Part shown: one piece after another, positions 1 through 9,393 of the stretch
How the letters are laid out: each line of letters begins with the position of its first letter
Position numbering within the stretch: the first letter of the stretch is position 1
Source of the DNA: Methylobacterium sp. Leaf117
Lineage (GTDB): Bacteria; Pseudomonadota; Alphaproteobacteria; Rhizobiales; Beijerinckiaceae
Direction: 5' to 3'
NCBI RefSeq assembly: GCF_001422985.1
Contig: NZ_LMNL01000023.1
Span: 10,516 to 74,515, forward strand
DNA length: 64,000 nt
Notes under the pieces: model-generated
Told to the model about the DNA's origin: nothing
What the model saw: the letters and a program-made list of their open reading frames with translations, nothing else
Database searches by the model: none
Program-made: the position numbers and the translations under genes

Positions 1-842
1 GTGATATCGAGGACGCCGTCCTTGACGCTGAAGGGGTTCACCCCGACCGAGCTGTCGGAATAGTATTCATCTTCCTTGTTGCTGGGCAGGGTGCGGAGGC
101 CGGCCTGCGGATATTTCGTCTGCCACGTCGTCGCGACTCCGGTCGCGGATCCCGAAAAGGTGTTGAACTCGTCCGAGAAGGTAAGCTGATACTTCGACAG
201 ATCGACGGGCAGGCGGAAATTCGCGGCGGACAGATCTTCGACCTTGTGATCGCGCAGGGTCAGCGTTTCGCCAGTCTCAAGCTTGATGACCGTATCCGCC
301 CCGACCTGGGACATCGCAGATTTGAGTTTTTCAAAGCTATTCAAGCTTTGATAGTTATCAAGTTCGATCACGTCCTTCGTATGATCGAATCCAACGATGA
401 CATCCGAGCCTTCGCTTTTGGCGATGATGAAGCTGTTTTTCCCGGCGCTACCGATCAGCACGTCGTTTCCGGCGCTGCCATTCAGGGTTTGGTTGCCGGA
501 ACCTGTGCCGACGATGATGTTGTCTTGCGCATTGCCTTTGCCGCTCGAATGGAGCCCTGCTAAGATCAAGTTCTCGACGAACGCTGGCAGAACATAATAA
601 TTCGCCGTCGAGTTGATCGTATCGGTTCCTTCGTCGCTTTTCTCAGAAACGATGTCGTTCTTGCCATACACAAAATAGGTGTCATCGCCGAGGCCGCCAA
701 CGAGGGTGCTGGCACCGCCTGTCCGCAGAGCATCGTTTCCGGTTGTTCCGGCAAGAGTCTCTTTGGCAGGTGCGATGAACCCTTTTCTGGTTGCCCCACT
801 CGTCGACAGCGTGCTTCCAGCGGAGTTGAGATATGTGGCCAC
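1..842 (-). CDS. RTX-repeat GH16 glycoside hydrolase (5' part, runs off the window)
   Basis: This is a minus-strand reading frame that is open to the left edge; 280 residues are visible. Residues about 27-150 carry RTX-type Gly/Asp/Asn repeats (AGTTGNDAL, GGLGDDTYFV, NGSAGNDVLIG, and a VENLILAG linker). From about residue 219 the sequence LTFSDEFNTF starts a family-16 glycoside hydrolase domain, and NPFSVKDGVLDI at 269-280 fits that fold. The catalytic ExDxxE motif lies beyond the edge. Related enzymes (rhizobial ExsH and EglC) cut acidic exopolysaccharide outside the cell after type I secretion. No ATG occurs in frame; I chose GTG at 842 because a GAGG ribosome site lies 9 bases upstream. 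RTX repeats before the GH16 domain are the reverse of ExsH order. The probable exporter is the PrsDE pair at 10.9-14.2 kb. Confidence 0.82.
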   Translation of the reverse strand, partial: MATYLNSAGSTLSTSGATRKGFIAPAKETLAGTTGNDALRTGGASTLVGGLGDDTYFVYGKNDIVSEKSDEGTDTINSTANYYVLPAFVENLILAGLHSSGKGNAQDNIIVGTGSGNQTLNGSAGNDVLIGSAGKNSFIIAKSEGSDVIVGFDHTKDVIELDNYQSLNSFEKLKSAMSQVGADTVIKLETGETLTLRDHKVEDLSAANFRLPVDLSKYQLTFSDEFNTFSGSATGVATTWQTKYPQAGLRTLPSNKEDEYYSDSSVGVNPFSVKDGVLDI

Positions 843-1228
843 CGGGGTCGTCCTCAATGCGATGAGGACATCTGGTTGTATCCGCTCGAAATAAACGTTC
901 GATCGATCGATCAAATTGCTTGCATCGGAGCATTTGCGAGCGTTGCTCTCGTGGGATGATGCAAATGCCTACCAAATCGAAAACCCTACCAAATCCGCTC
1001 GGTTGAAGGGTCTCCCGCGGCTGCGGTTCGCGCCTGCGGAGGCGTTCTGGAGCGGCGTCATCCCAGCCGCTGCCGATCCAGCATCGGCACTGGTTCCGGT
1101 GCCTACGGCTGCGCCGCGCAGGCTTGGAATCCGCTGCGAACCCGTGCGCACCGCTTCATCGCCTTCCCTGGAAACATGGGCTAACAGGACCGTGGCGATC
1201 CCGATGGTGGCGCGAAAGTTGGTGAGAC
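843..1228. other. Divergent intergenic region, no gene seen
   Basis: These 386 bases separate the minus-strand RTX-GH16 gene from the plus-strand flippase gene. The interval must hold both promoters, but I could not pick a convincing -35/-10 pair. Short open frames in it show no recognisable protein. Confidence 0.5.
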
Positions 1229-2677
1229 ATGCTCGGCCCAGTGATCTGGTCGCTTTTGAATACCGCCGCGACGGTGGTCATCCCCTTCCTGTTGTTCATT
1301 ATTTTTGCTCGCACCGGCGAGGCGTACCAGGTGGGCGCGGTCGGTATCGCCGTCTCGATCCTCGAAATTCTCAAGACCTTCTGTCCCCAGGGGCTGTATG
1401 AGGTCCTGCTACGTCCGGAGACGACGCGCGAAGAGGAATGCGCCTCCCTGGGACTGCTCCTTCTCAGTGGCCTGATCGCAACCGCGGTTTATATGGGCGT
1501 GATCGTTCTGGTCGGGCGATACATGCCGGATCTTCAGGCGATCGGCCCGATCCTACTTCTCCTCGCGCCGAAATTGCTGTTCGACGTCACGTCGGTCCAG
1601 CCGCAGGCCGCCCTCGCGCGCCAACTCACCTTCCGGCGCCTGGCGATGCGGACGGTCATCGCCAATTTCGTCGCGGCGGGCGTGGGATCGGTCCTGGCCT
1701 TTGCGGGCCACGCTCTCGAGGGCTTGATCCTCTACTATCTCCTCCAGTCGATGCTGAACTTCTTCCTGGTGGCTCGGGGCCAGATGGACCGCGTCAGACC
1801 CACGCTGGGGACGGCGCCCCTGAAAGCCTTGTTTCGCGAGGCCGGCTACTCGTCGGCCGTTCGCATCGTCGCCGCCGCCAACAATTATGCGGATACGCTG
1901 GTCGTTTCAGGCTTTGTGTCCGCCGCGCTCGTCGGAACATACAATCTCGCGAAGCGCATCGAGACGGTCTTGATGAGCACCTCATCGTCCTTCTCGGTCA
2001 TCATGTATCAACCGCTCTTCGCGAGCCGGGGTGCGGCGCCGCGTTCTGAAATCGTTACGACCGCGATGCGACTGACCACCGTGCTGTTCGGACTGCCAAT
2101 CATCATCTTCGTCTCCTTTCCCGAGGAATGGGTCGGATGGGTCTTTGGGGATCGCTGGCTCAGTGCTGCGCCCGTCTGTGCGCTTCTCGCACTGTCCGGA
2201 TTGGCGCGGATCTATGGCGGCATCTACGGGTCACTGCTTTCGGTCAGCGGGCGGAATCACGTTCTCCTCATCTACGCGCTGTGTTCGATGATTGTCGGAC
2301 TTGGCTCTGTCGTATTGCTCTCGCGATACGGCCTCGTGTGGGTTGCCTTGGCCATCGCGCTGAAGAGTTGGGTCTTCTATCTCGTGTCCGCCTATCTGAC
2401 CCGCCGGGAAACCGGGCCGGTGATCGCCACCTGCTTTTGGAACGTGCTCTCTCCCTTGCTGCTGTTCTCTCTCATTGCTGCAGGCGCGACGCGCGCCGTC
2501 GCCCTATCGGCGCCCACAGGACTCCACGGCATCCCTGCGTCAGTTCTGATGATCGCCCTCAGTTCTGTTTTAGCGATGGCGTCCGTCCTCGTGATCTATC
2601 GGCGTGATCTCTCGAAGATTTCGAACCTGGTGCGCGTCAAGATCGCAGAAAAGCGATCCCCGGCGAAGCCGACCTGA
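1229..2677 (+). CDS. Wzx-type polysaccharide flippase (oligosaccharide flippase family)
   Basis: This is a 482-residue polytopic membrane protein with about 12 hydrophobic segments spread over its length. The first is near residues 5-27 (NTAATVVIPFLLFIIFA) and the last near 437-457. Length, hydrophobic pattern and the long run of small hydrophobic helices match the MOP superfamily of lipid-linked oligosaccharide flippases, which move undecaprenyl-diphosphate-linked repeat units to the periplasmic face. The start is fixed by an in-frame TGA at 1223-1225 just before the ATG, with GGTGAG directly upstream. The acyltransferase gene follows 55 bases downstream on the same strand, so the two probably form one transcript for EPS assembly. 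The subfamily is not certain. Confidence 0.82.
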   Translation: MLGPVIWSLLNTAATVVIPFLLFIIFARTGEAYQVGAVGIAVSILEILKTFCPQGLYEVLLRPETTREEECASLGLLLLSGLIATAVYMGVIVLVGRYMPDLQAIGPILLLLAPKLLFDVTSVQPQAALARQLTFRRLAMRTVIANFVAAGVGSVLAFAGHALEGLILYYLLQSMLNFFLVARGQMDRVRPTLGTAPLKALFREAGYSSAVRIVAAANNYADTLVVSGFVSAALVGTYNLAKRIETVLMSTSSSFSVIMYQPLFASRGAAPRSEIVTTAMRLTTVLFGLPIIIFVSFPEEWVGWVFGDRWLSAAPVCALLALSGLARIYGGIYGSLLSVSGRNHVLLIYALCSMIVGLGSVVLLSRYGLVWVALAIALKSWVFYLVSAYLTRRETGPVIATCFWNVLSPLLLFSLIAAGATRAVALSAPTGLHGIPASVLMIALSSVLAMASVLVIYRRDLSKISNLVRVKIAEKRSPAKPT

Positions 2678-2732
2678 TGTTGGTAGAGGTGGAAGCGCTG
2701 TCGCTTGATACGAGTGAAATGAGGGTGGCCCA

Positions 2733-3776
2733 ATGATTCAGAATATTCAGGTTCTTCGAGGATTGGCGGCCCTCCTTGTCGTTATTGTCCACTGCGAAGC
2801 GATCATAAAGTCGTTCGGAAATTTTCATTATATCGGGATCGCCGCGAGCACGGGGGTTGATCTATTCTTCGTCATCAGCGGCTTCATCATGGTTTATACG
2901 TCGGACCGAAATGGCCCGACCCCCCTCGGCTTCTTCGCAAATCGCGTGGCCAGGGTTGCTCCTTTATACTGGCTGTTAACCATCGCGATCTTCGCCATTG
3001 CGGTTTTGCAACCCCAACTGCTCGGAGCAACCAAAGCAAGCCTTTCGAATCTCGTGAACTCCCTGGCTTTTTGGCCTTACTTGAGAGACGACGGAAAAGT
3101 TGCGCCTCTGCTGTTCCTGGGATGGACGTTAAATTATGAAATGATGTTTTATGCAGTGTTTGCCCTTTGTCTCTTCATCAAAGATCTGAATTTGAGGGTC
3201 CTGGTTGCGATCGGGGTGCTGGTCTCAATGACAGTACTGGGTCAGGCCATCACCTTTGAGAATGTCCCAGCTCTCTTCTTTACGCGGCCCGTCATCCTTG
3301 AGTTTGCCCTGGGCATGATCGTTGCCCGAATCTATGCGATCCTCCCGCACAGCAAGCGGGCGGCCGTCATCGCACTGTGCCTCGCAATCATCGCTCTTCC
3401 GGCGATGCTGCTCGCCGCCGTCCTGTCATCGAGTATGCTGCCGATTGCCGGGATCCCTGCGGCCGTTCTGGTCGTTGCAGCGCTCATCATGGATCGGGGA
3501 GGGCTTTCCCTGAGCTGGCGTCCTCTCGTGGCGATCGGTGACGCAAGTTACTCCCTCTATCTTACGCATCCGTTCGTTGCCCAAGTCGTCATCAAGCTGT
3601 CGAATAAACTTCAGCCCCTGTCGCTCCCTTTGAGCTTGTTAGTTATCTTAGTCATATACGCGATATCAATTACGCTGGCTCTCTTGGTGTATCGGACCCT
3701 CGAGATACCGATGACACGGGTAGCACGACGCCTGCTCCATCTCTCTCGCCCAAAGAATCCGGCGGGTGCCTTGTAG
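2733..3776 (+). CDS. Acyltransferase 3 family membrane O-acyltransferase (OafA/ExoZ type)
   Basis: The product has 347 residues and about ten transmembrane helices. It opens with the acyltransferase-3 signature RGLAALLVVIVH (Arg9, His20), followed by VDLFFVISGF at about 42-51; both are diagnostic of the OafA/NolX/ExoZ group. These integral enzymes add acetyl or succinyl groups to sugars using acyl donors from the cytoplasm. The position right after the flippase in an exo island points to modification of EPS repeat units. GAGG lies 8 bases before the ATG. The C-terminal SASYSLYLTHPF-like stretch (DASYSLYLTHPFVAQ) is also typical of the family. Whether it transfers acetyl (ExoZ-like) or succinyl (ExoH-like) groups cannot be read from the sequence. 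Confidence 0.86.
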   Translation: MIQNIQVLRGLAALLVVIVHCEAIIKSFGNFHYIGIAASTGVDLFFVISGFIMVYTSDRNGPTPLGFFANRVARVAPLYWLLTIAIFAIAVLQPQLLGATKASLSNLVNSLAFWPYLRDDGKVAPLLFLGWTLNYEMMFYAVFALCLFIKDLNLRVLVAIGVLVSMTVLGQAITFENVPALFFTRPVILEFALGMIVARIYAILPHSKRAAVIALCLAIIALPAMLLAAVLSSSMLPIAGIPAAVLVVAALIMDRGGLSLSWRPLVAIGDASYSLYLTHPFVAQVVIKLSNKLQPLSLPLSLLVILVIYAISITLALLVYRTLEIPMTRVARRLLHLSRPKNPAGAL

Positions 3777-4540
3777 TTGGGCCGCGGCTTGATCCCGAGC
3801 TGCACCGAAATGATAAGGGATTGAAGACGCGACGGCCTCGAGCAGGACGTCGCCGATCGGTCTTTGTCGAAACGGGGAGTGCCGGACGTCGTGGCGGAAA
3901 GGCCAGCCGCCTCCGGGCGACGCCGGCATGCCAGCAATCGAACCCGGGAGAGCTCCGGCGTCTTGCGAGCGCCACGCCGAACAGGCCGCTGATAAGCACC
4001 ACGGCATGCAGCGCCCTTTACCGAACCTGCCGACCAGCGAGGAGGCTGGGCGTGATTGGCGCGGGCTGACGCGATGCGTCTGCGCGGGCATCTCCGGGCC
4101 CATCCGCTGCACACTGCCTCGAACCGAAGGTCCTCGCGGCGAGACACTCTTTCAAGCGCTCCGCGAATGCGTCTCCAAGAGGAGTCGCCTGATCCCGGGC
4201 CTTACGGTCGGATCGGCATGAGACAACGGTGACTGTCCGTCCCTTCGACGAAAGCTTCGGGACGCATGCGCGAGCTTCGGGACGCATGCGCGCGGCGGAG
4301 GCTACCGATCCTCCTTCGAAGAAACGCGACCCTTGATCGAGCTTTAGAAAAATATGGATATTGAATCCAACCGGAACCCGGCACAGGGCTACGGGCCGCC
4401 TGTGCAGCCGTCACCATCCCGGATCTGGCGTCCCAGTGACCGACGACGCCGGCCATATCCAGGTTGCCGCCCAGCCCCGTTCGAGCGATCGGTCGGATCG
4501 GATGTTCCCATCGACAGAAGAAGACATGAAAACACAAACG
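3777..4540. other. Non-coding or unrecognised interval
   Basis: No open frame in these 764 bases resembles a protein family, has a good ribosome site and is free of the look of a chance high-GC frame. It contains a 20-bp perfect tandem duplication and ends at the terminator that serves the RTX gene on the other strand. No tRNA cloverleaf was found. Confidence 0.5.
4253..4292. repeat. 20-bp perfect tandem duplication (2 copies)
   Basis: Bases 4253-4272 and 4273-4292 are identical 20-mers beginning agcttcggga and ending cgcatgcgcg. The copies lie in a stretch without a recognised gene, and the unit contains the palindrome gcatgc. Confidence 0.9.
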
Positions 4541-4572
4541 AAAAAAGGCGGCGCGTGCGCCGCCTTTTTTTC
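4541..4572 (-). terminator. Strong intrinsic terminator downstream of the RTX gene
   Basis: An A-run (4541-4546) is followed by the self-complementary stem GGCGGCGC / GCGCCGCC (4547-4564) and then eight T residues (4565-4572). The structure has poly-U on either strand, so it can work in both directions. It sits 37 bases past the stop codon of the small RTX gene at 4609, and the only plus-strand gene nearby is more than 750 bases away. Confidence 0.92.
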
Positions 4573-4608
4573 ACAGGCTGTCCCTAGCTTTGAAAGGCTA
4601 GGCGAGTG

Positions 4609-5100
4609 TTAGACCAACGCGCCGTCGTGCGGAGCGTAAAAATTGAAGTCGCCGGTGTCGAGCGCCTTGCCGTTCAGCGAGTTCACAGCGAAGTTGTAGT
4701 AGTCGCCCGTGTTGGTGTTGAAGATGCTGTAGTAATACACCTTCGCACCCGAAGCAGTCTCAGCGCCGGCGCCGAGGAGGTCGAGTTTGGCATCGGAACC
4801 GAAGCCGCTCAGATTGATAAAGTCCTGCTCGCCGGCGCCGGGGCCACCCGCGCCGCGGAAGTCGGTGATGTAGGTCGCCAGGGTCCCGAAATCCTTGGAT
4901 GCGACCTCCGTTTCCTGACCGAACTTCGCAGCCAGAACGAAGGTGTCGTTGCCGGTGCCGCCATAATACTGGTTGAAGTCGGCATGCCCCTGAAGCTGAT
5001 CGTTACCGCTTCCACCGGCCATCTTGTCTACGTCGCCGCCATTACCCTGAATTTTACCATTCGCGTCGGGAGCGGTGGTAACACCATCAACCATTGCCAT
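4609..5100 (-). CDS. Small RTX-type calcium-binding protein, probable type I secretion substrate
   Basis: The product has 163 residues and no hydrophobic signal peptide. Glycine-rich nonapeptide repeats GGSGNDQLQ and GGTGNDTFV lie at about 28-57, the Ca2+-binding beta-roll signature of RTX exoproteins. The rest is Asp/Gly/Asn/Tyr-rich, and the end carries a DFNFY motif close to the C-terminus, like the uncleaved C-terminal signals read by PrtD/PrsD exporters. I place the start at ATG 5100, where GAGG lies 8 bases upstream; a frame extending to 5142 lacks such a site. It has no catalytic domain, so it is probably a structural or matrix protein. It is monocistronic with its own terminator. Secretion by PrsDE is inferred from context. 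Confidence 0.8.
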   Translation of the reverse strand: MAMVDGVTTAPDANGKIQGNGGDVDKMAGGSGNDQLQGHADFNQYYGGTGNDTFVLAAKFGQETEVASKDFGTLATYITDFRGAGGPGAGEQDFINLSGFGSDAKLDLLGAGAETASGAKVYYYSIFNTNTGDYYNFAVNSLNGKALDTGDFNFYAPHDGALV

Positions 5101-5756
5101 TGTCGTATCCTCGAGAGCTTGTGCGCACGGCATCCGTGGCAACGATGATCAATAATCAGGAAATTTGTGCACTATGAAAGAGGCGTTCATTTACTGAAAC
5201 GTCCCTAACGGCGTGTTAACTAGGGGGCGACACCGAGTCAATCATCCAAATGGGCATCTAGGTAGTTTTGGCGCAGCCAAATGGCGTAGTTACTGAATTG
5301 CATCAGTTCTGAAATTCCCAGATTTTCAGCAATGCTAGGGCTGTGTCTGTGAATCTTAACCAAGCAAGCGGCGCCGCACTGCGGCCGACCAGCTTGCATG
5401 AGGATAAGAGTGGACATCCTTCCGCTTAATCATTGCTGGCGCATGCAGCGAGATGCATTGCATCCCGGTAGATGCTGGCAAGATGACTGTTTATAGAACG
5501 AAGATAGAGTCGAGACTTGGCTCACGTAGTGGACCAACTGGCAGGCCGACAAGCGGCGCAAAAACCGACACACGAGAGCTTTCCATGAAAGCTTCGTATT
5601 TTGGGTTGAGCCTTCACGAGGGCACTGCGTCGGAAGTGCTGGCAGAGCACGTTCCGCGCCCCTGAATGCCGGACGCGGCTGAAAACGCCCGCGTTGCTCG
5701 TCCTCTCACCGCTCAGGGAGGAGCCGGCCCACGGCCTTCCTCCCGCGACGTTCGAC
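5101..5756. other. Upstream region of the small RTX gene, no gene seen
   Basis: These 656 bases are less GC-rich than the coding flanks, particularly 5150-5345, as expected for a promoter region of the minus-strand RTX gene. Plus-strand frames of about 70 codons at 5453-5665 and 5666-5875 have no recognisable product and no convincing ribosome site. Confidence 0.5.
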
Positions 5757-6905
5757 TTAAGTCGTGGGGCGCAAGCCGTGCAGATCTCGCGTGGTCAGGC
5801 GTCCGACCAAATCACGACACTCCGCCTGGGTGCAGATCCAGTTGCTCGGATCGATCTGAGCGAGTTCGGTCGTGAGCCGATCGATCTGAGCCGGCGCGAG
5901 TTCCCGAAAAAATTCAACGAGGCTCTCGACGAGGTCATTCGGAAGGCGAACGCCTGCGCCTTGCCGCGCAAGCCATTGTCCGGTGGCGGTCGCGTCCCGT
6001 ACGATCGGAATCGTTCCGGCCCAGCCACTCTCGTAGAGGCGGTTCGGCAGGAGCCATTCCGAGTTCAGGCCTTCCTCGAAGAAGTCGATCACCCACGCAA
6101 AGTCGACCTCTCCGTAGATCGCCATCAGGTCGTCTGGATTGCGATACGGGCCCTCGAACGAGATGAAGGGCTCCGCAGCGACCATGGCATCGAAGTTAGA
6201 GAACTCGGAGTAGGCCGGCCGGCCCCGTATGATCACGCTCAGGCGGCCCTCAAGTCGCCGGGTGACCGCCGAGAGGATCGCGAAGCTTTTCGCGCATCGG
6301 ATCGCGCCAAACCAGCCGATTTTCCATGAGCCGGTATCGGCTCTGGTCCCGGGCGGCGGATCAGGCACGTCTGCCTGAGCCAAGAACACTTTGTTCTCCA
6401 CGAGAACAACCGGCAGGTTCACGCTTGAGCGCGGCTCGAAGTAGTTTGTGACGAAGGCCGGTGAGCTGGTCATCAGCAGACTGGCGTTCCGGGAAAGCGC
6501 CCCTTCGATTGTGCGCAATGCAACGCCTGCCGGACCCGGGGAAAGCATGAGGCGGTGGATGTCCAGGCATTCATAGACCAGGGGCACCGCGGTTCGCCGG
6601 CCTCGGACACTTTGAGCGATGGCCAGCATCTCCAGATTTCGCGCAACGATGACGTCCGCGCCGGCAATACGGTGCCGGAGCCGGCGTCCCAGGAGCGCGT
6701 GACGCATCGTTGCGCTCAGGCGTGCGACGAAACGGGCATCGGCGGTCTGGCCCAGATCGTAAGGCACGATGCCGTCCACGGATGTCGGGACTGCCCCGCG
6801 ACGAAAGCCGGTGAGCAGAACCTCCGCTCCGCCAGCCTTAAACATGCTGACGCGCCGTTTAACGGCCGGATCCGTTAGATCGTGGACGAAATATGCGATC
6901 TTCAA
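5757..6905 (-). CDS. ExoL-like glycosyltransferase (GT-B type, EPS assembly)
   Basis: The product is a 382-residue cytoplasmic protein. The N-terminus KIAYFVHDLTDPAVKRRV is a Rossmann-type opening as in GT4-like retaining enzymes; GADVIVARNLEMLAIA follows at about 75-92, then VYECLDIH and a C-terminal half with SFEGPYRNPDDL. This arrangement resembles rhizobial ExoL, which adds a glucose to the lipid-linked succinoglycan unit. I chose a TTG start at 6905 because GGAAGG lies about 7 bases upstream and the fold begins directly after it; a longer frame to 7163 adds 86 unlike residues. It lies alone on the minus strand between the RTX and ParB-like genes. The sugar specificity is inferred. Confidence 0.72.
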   Translation of the reverse strand: MKIAYFVHDLTDPAVKRRVSMFKAGGAEVLLTGFRRGAVPTSVDGIVPYDLGQTADARFVARLSATMRHALLGRRLRHRIAGADVIVARNLEMLAIAQSVRGRRTAVPLVYECLDIHRLMLSPGPAGVALRTIEGALSRNASLLMTSSPAFVTNYFEPRSSVNLPVVLVENKVFLAQADVPDPPPGTRADTGSWKIGWFGAIRCAKSFAILSAVTRRLEGRLSVIIRGRPAYSEFSNFDAMVAAEPFISFEGPYRNPDDLMAIYGEVDFAWVIDFFEEGLNSEWLLPNRLYESGWAGTIPIVRDATATGQWLARQGAGVRLPNDLVESLVEFFRELAPAQIDRLTTELAQIDPSNWICTQAECRDLVGRLTTRDLHGLRPTT

Positions 6906-8290
6906 TGTCGCGCCTTCCGCAATCGATGCGCCGCAGGAGACCTGGTGACGAGATCCGCCACGGTGCCAGGTTCGGACGGGTGTTTTCCTCGCATTCGTCT
7001 GAGCTGTCGACAGGGATGTCTCACGACGTAAGGGGAACCTACTCGCCGCTTTGCTCCACGCAGACCGCTCCGCAACCCTGAGTAAGCTAGGAAAGGTGTA
7101 GAATCCCCTCACCCCATTCAGCCTGTGCGAGCGCTGGAACTCCACCTGCTCGGAGCCCACCATTCTTGCTGGCAGAATGGTGAACGTGTCCCGCGATGGC
7201 TCACCGAGGAAGCTTTGTCAGTGGCAACCGAATCTTTAGATGAAGGCTCCGCTGCGCGGTTGCGAGGGTTCCGCAGACTCGGCTGGTCGCCCGGGTGCCT
7301 GACCAAGAAGAGCATCGCCAAGCCATCAGGCTGCTATCTCTCCACCCATGGTGGTGTCGCTGCCGCCGGTGCCGACGTTCTGTCGGACTTGAGGCCGAGC
7401 GGCGGAGAGCATTGCAGATTTCTAAATGCGGACCGCCGCGGAATTTCACTCTGTTGCTGTTTCGTTCTCGTCGAGAAAAGATCATACGCGGAAGATGGAT
7501 GAGGCCTCCGCCAATCGCCGCGGATCGATGTCCTTTCGGATTGGCACTGCGAAGCATCCATCCAGCACCGGACGTAGATCGTATCTGAAGGGTCGCCTGT
7601 ACTGCGATGGCGCGCCTTTCGACCAATTGACGAGCGGGATCGGGAGGCCAGCAGAGGCCCGTCCCCTTCGCCGACACTCTCTCGTGGGTGAGGCCGACCG
7701 GCTCGCTGCAGAGATTTTTTGGATTCCCACATGCGCGGGCCGGGGTCTGCTGGTTCATCCAGCTTTCTGGGCCTTTGAGGGGGACCGTCAATTATATCTC
7801 CCGCCAAGCTGACTGCTCAGCCGTTTCCGCATGGTGCTTCACGGTCTGGGATTTTGGCGGCGACACGCCAGTTTCGAACGTCAGCTTCCAATCGATGTGT
7901 GGATTTCCTCGAAACAATCGCGTTTGACCAACGGCGAAGCAGGGGCAGGTCCTAGACGTACAAAATTTTCTGTTATGTATTGATTATTGTATTTACAAGT
8001 ATGTAATCAGATACTTACAAATAGTAAAGCTGGATTTATTGCTGACTCTGTAGCCGATAATTTGTAGATATCATTATGATGAGGCGGACGGATTGATATT
8101 TGCTCAGACTCATTAGAAAAAGACCCGGACACCTGTCGTCTGATTGCCGGACAACCAAAACTGCCTGCATGGCGATTCAATGCAGGGCAAGGCGGTACTA
8201 AGTAGTTTACCAGGCCGCTCAGTGGGTAACAGGTTCGTATTCTTGATGGTTCTAAATTTTATGTATATCCCGTGGATTGGTTAGGGAACA
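6906..8290. other. 1.4-kb interval without a recognisable gene; AT-rich at the right end
   Basis: Open frames here (for example at 7201-7791 on the minus strand and 7426-7812 on the plus strand) are Arg/Ser/Pro-rich in the way of chance frames and match nothing I know. Bases 7965-8100 turn sharply AT-rich. A short inverted repeat AAGTAT-8-ATACTT lies at about 7998-8017, upstream of the GTG-start gene at 8291, and may belong to its control region or mark a junction. Confidence 0.45.
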
Positions 8291-9160
8291 GTGGGTGACG
8301 TTGTGCGCCAAATTTCGGTCGATGGGTTCGAGCCGCCACAAGCTCCGGCGCCGGGTCCAGCGCCGATGCTGCAATGGCTCAAGATCGAAGATCTCGTCGT
8401 TGATATGTCCTATCAGCGCCCCATCGTCGGCCGTGGGCGAATCAACGTTGCCCGGATTGCTCGGGATTTCCGCTGGACCTTTTTTGCGCCGGTCGTGGTG
8501 TCGCCCGTAGAGGGCGGCCAGTTTGCCATTATCGACGGGCAGCACCGCACGACGGCGGCAGCACTCTGCGGATTCGACAGAGTTCCCTGTCAGGTCGTGA
8601 TCGCGGCTCACGAAGAGCAAGCGGCCGCCTTCAAGGCGATCAATGGCGTGATCACGCCGATCACGCCGATGGCTCTGTATGCGGCCGCGTTGACGGCCCG
8701 CGAAACCTGGGCGATCGAAATCACCGATGTCTGCTCCGAGGCCGACGTGAACCTGTTGCGCTATCCAATTGCAACCGACCGTCAGGTTCCCGGGCAGACG
8801 ATGGCCGTGGGTGCGTTGCGCGCCTGCTTGCGTCGGCATCAGCGCAACGATCTGGTCATTGCCCTCCGGTGCGTGACGCAGACGAACAACAATAAGCCCG
8901 GCATGCTGTCGGCTCGCCTGATCAAGGCCCTCTGCGAAGCCGTCTCGAGTTTCTCGGATCTCGTGGGCTACGAAGAGCGCGTGCTCGCGGCCGCAAACGA
9001 GATCGATCTGGAGCGAATCTCGACTGAGGTTTCCGAGCGCACGAAGGACCGTGAGAAGGGCCCGACCAGTTCCCTCGCCGAGGAGATTCGCAAGAACTTC
9101 GCGCGGCTGCTGAGCCAGGCCGGGTCGGGCCGGCATCTTCAGCTGGCAAATACCCATTAG
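8291..9160 (+). CDS. Orphan ParB/sulfiredoxin-fold (ParB N-terminal domain-like) protein
   Basis: The product has 289 residues. Residues about 30-105 form a ParB/Srx-like domain: a SYQRPI segment, then VVVSPVEGGQFAIIDGQHRT with the key DGQHRTTAA motif at 82-90, where ParB proteins bind a nucleotide. The remaining 180 residues are helical with no helix-turn-helix or partition domain that I recognise. Chromosomal ParB has a CTP-binding GxRR motif instead of GQHR; this form is typical of plasmid, phage and stand-alone ParB-like proteins. The start is GTG with AGGGA just upstream. It has no parA neighbour and is the only plus-strand gene between 3.8 and 25.5 kb. Its role in the EPS island is unknown, and horizontal acquisition is possible. 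Confidence 0.75.
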   Translation: MGDVVRQISVDGFEPPQAPAPGPAPMLQWLKIEDLVVDMSYQRPIVGRGRINVARIARDFRWTFFAPVVVSPVEGGQFAIIDGQHRTTAAALCGFDRVPCQVVIAAHEEQAAAFKAINGVITPITPMALYAAALTARETWAIEITDVCSEADVNLLRYPIATDRQVPGQTMAVGALRACLRRHQRNDLVIALRCVTQTNNNKPGMLSARLIKALCEAVSSFSDLVGYEERVLAAANEIDLERISTEVSERTKDREKGPTSSLAEEIRKNFARLLSQAGSGRHLQLANTH

Positions 9161-9393
9161 CGCCGAGCCGTATCGGCCCAGCAGGCGCGCTCACAGGCCG
9201 ATCCAAACCGGAATAACGCGCCCGTCCCTGTACTCCTGATCGAGCAAGGCCCGCGCTGTCATCATGCGCAAAGCCCTATCGGAACTCGTGGAAAAGCTGG
9301 TCACACCGTCTCATCGATGAGCCGATCGTCGAGCACTGCGCACCGAGCCACGTCAGTTGTGGAAACGGCGAGACGGTCGAGAGGGGGGCAGCG

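Noticed and set aside
3925..3975. A tRNA-like T-arm stretch (aatcgaacccggg)
   Set aside because: No acceptor stem, D-arm or anticodon arm could be built around it on either strand.
3611..4147. A 178-codon minus-strand open frame partly antisense to the acyltransferase gene
   Set aside because: It overlaps the certain acyltransferase gene, has Arg/Ser-rich composition and no motif.
7201..7791. A 196-codon minus-strand open frame in the gene-free interval
   Set aside because: It is rich in Arg, Ser and Pro, has no ribosome site and no likeness to a family, and overlapping frames on both strands look equally random.
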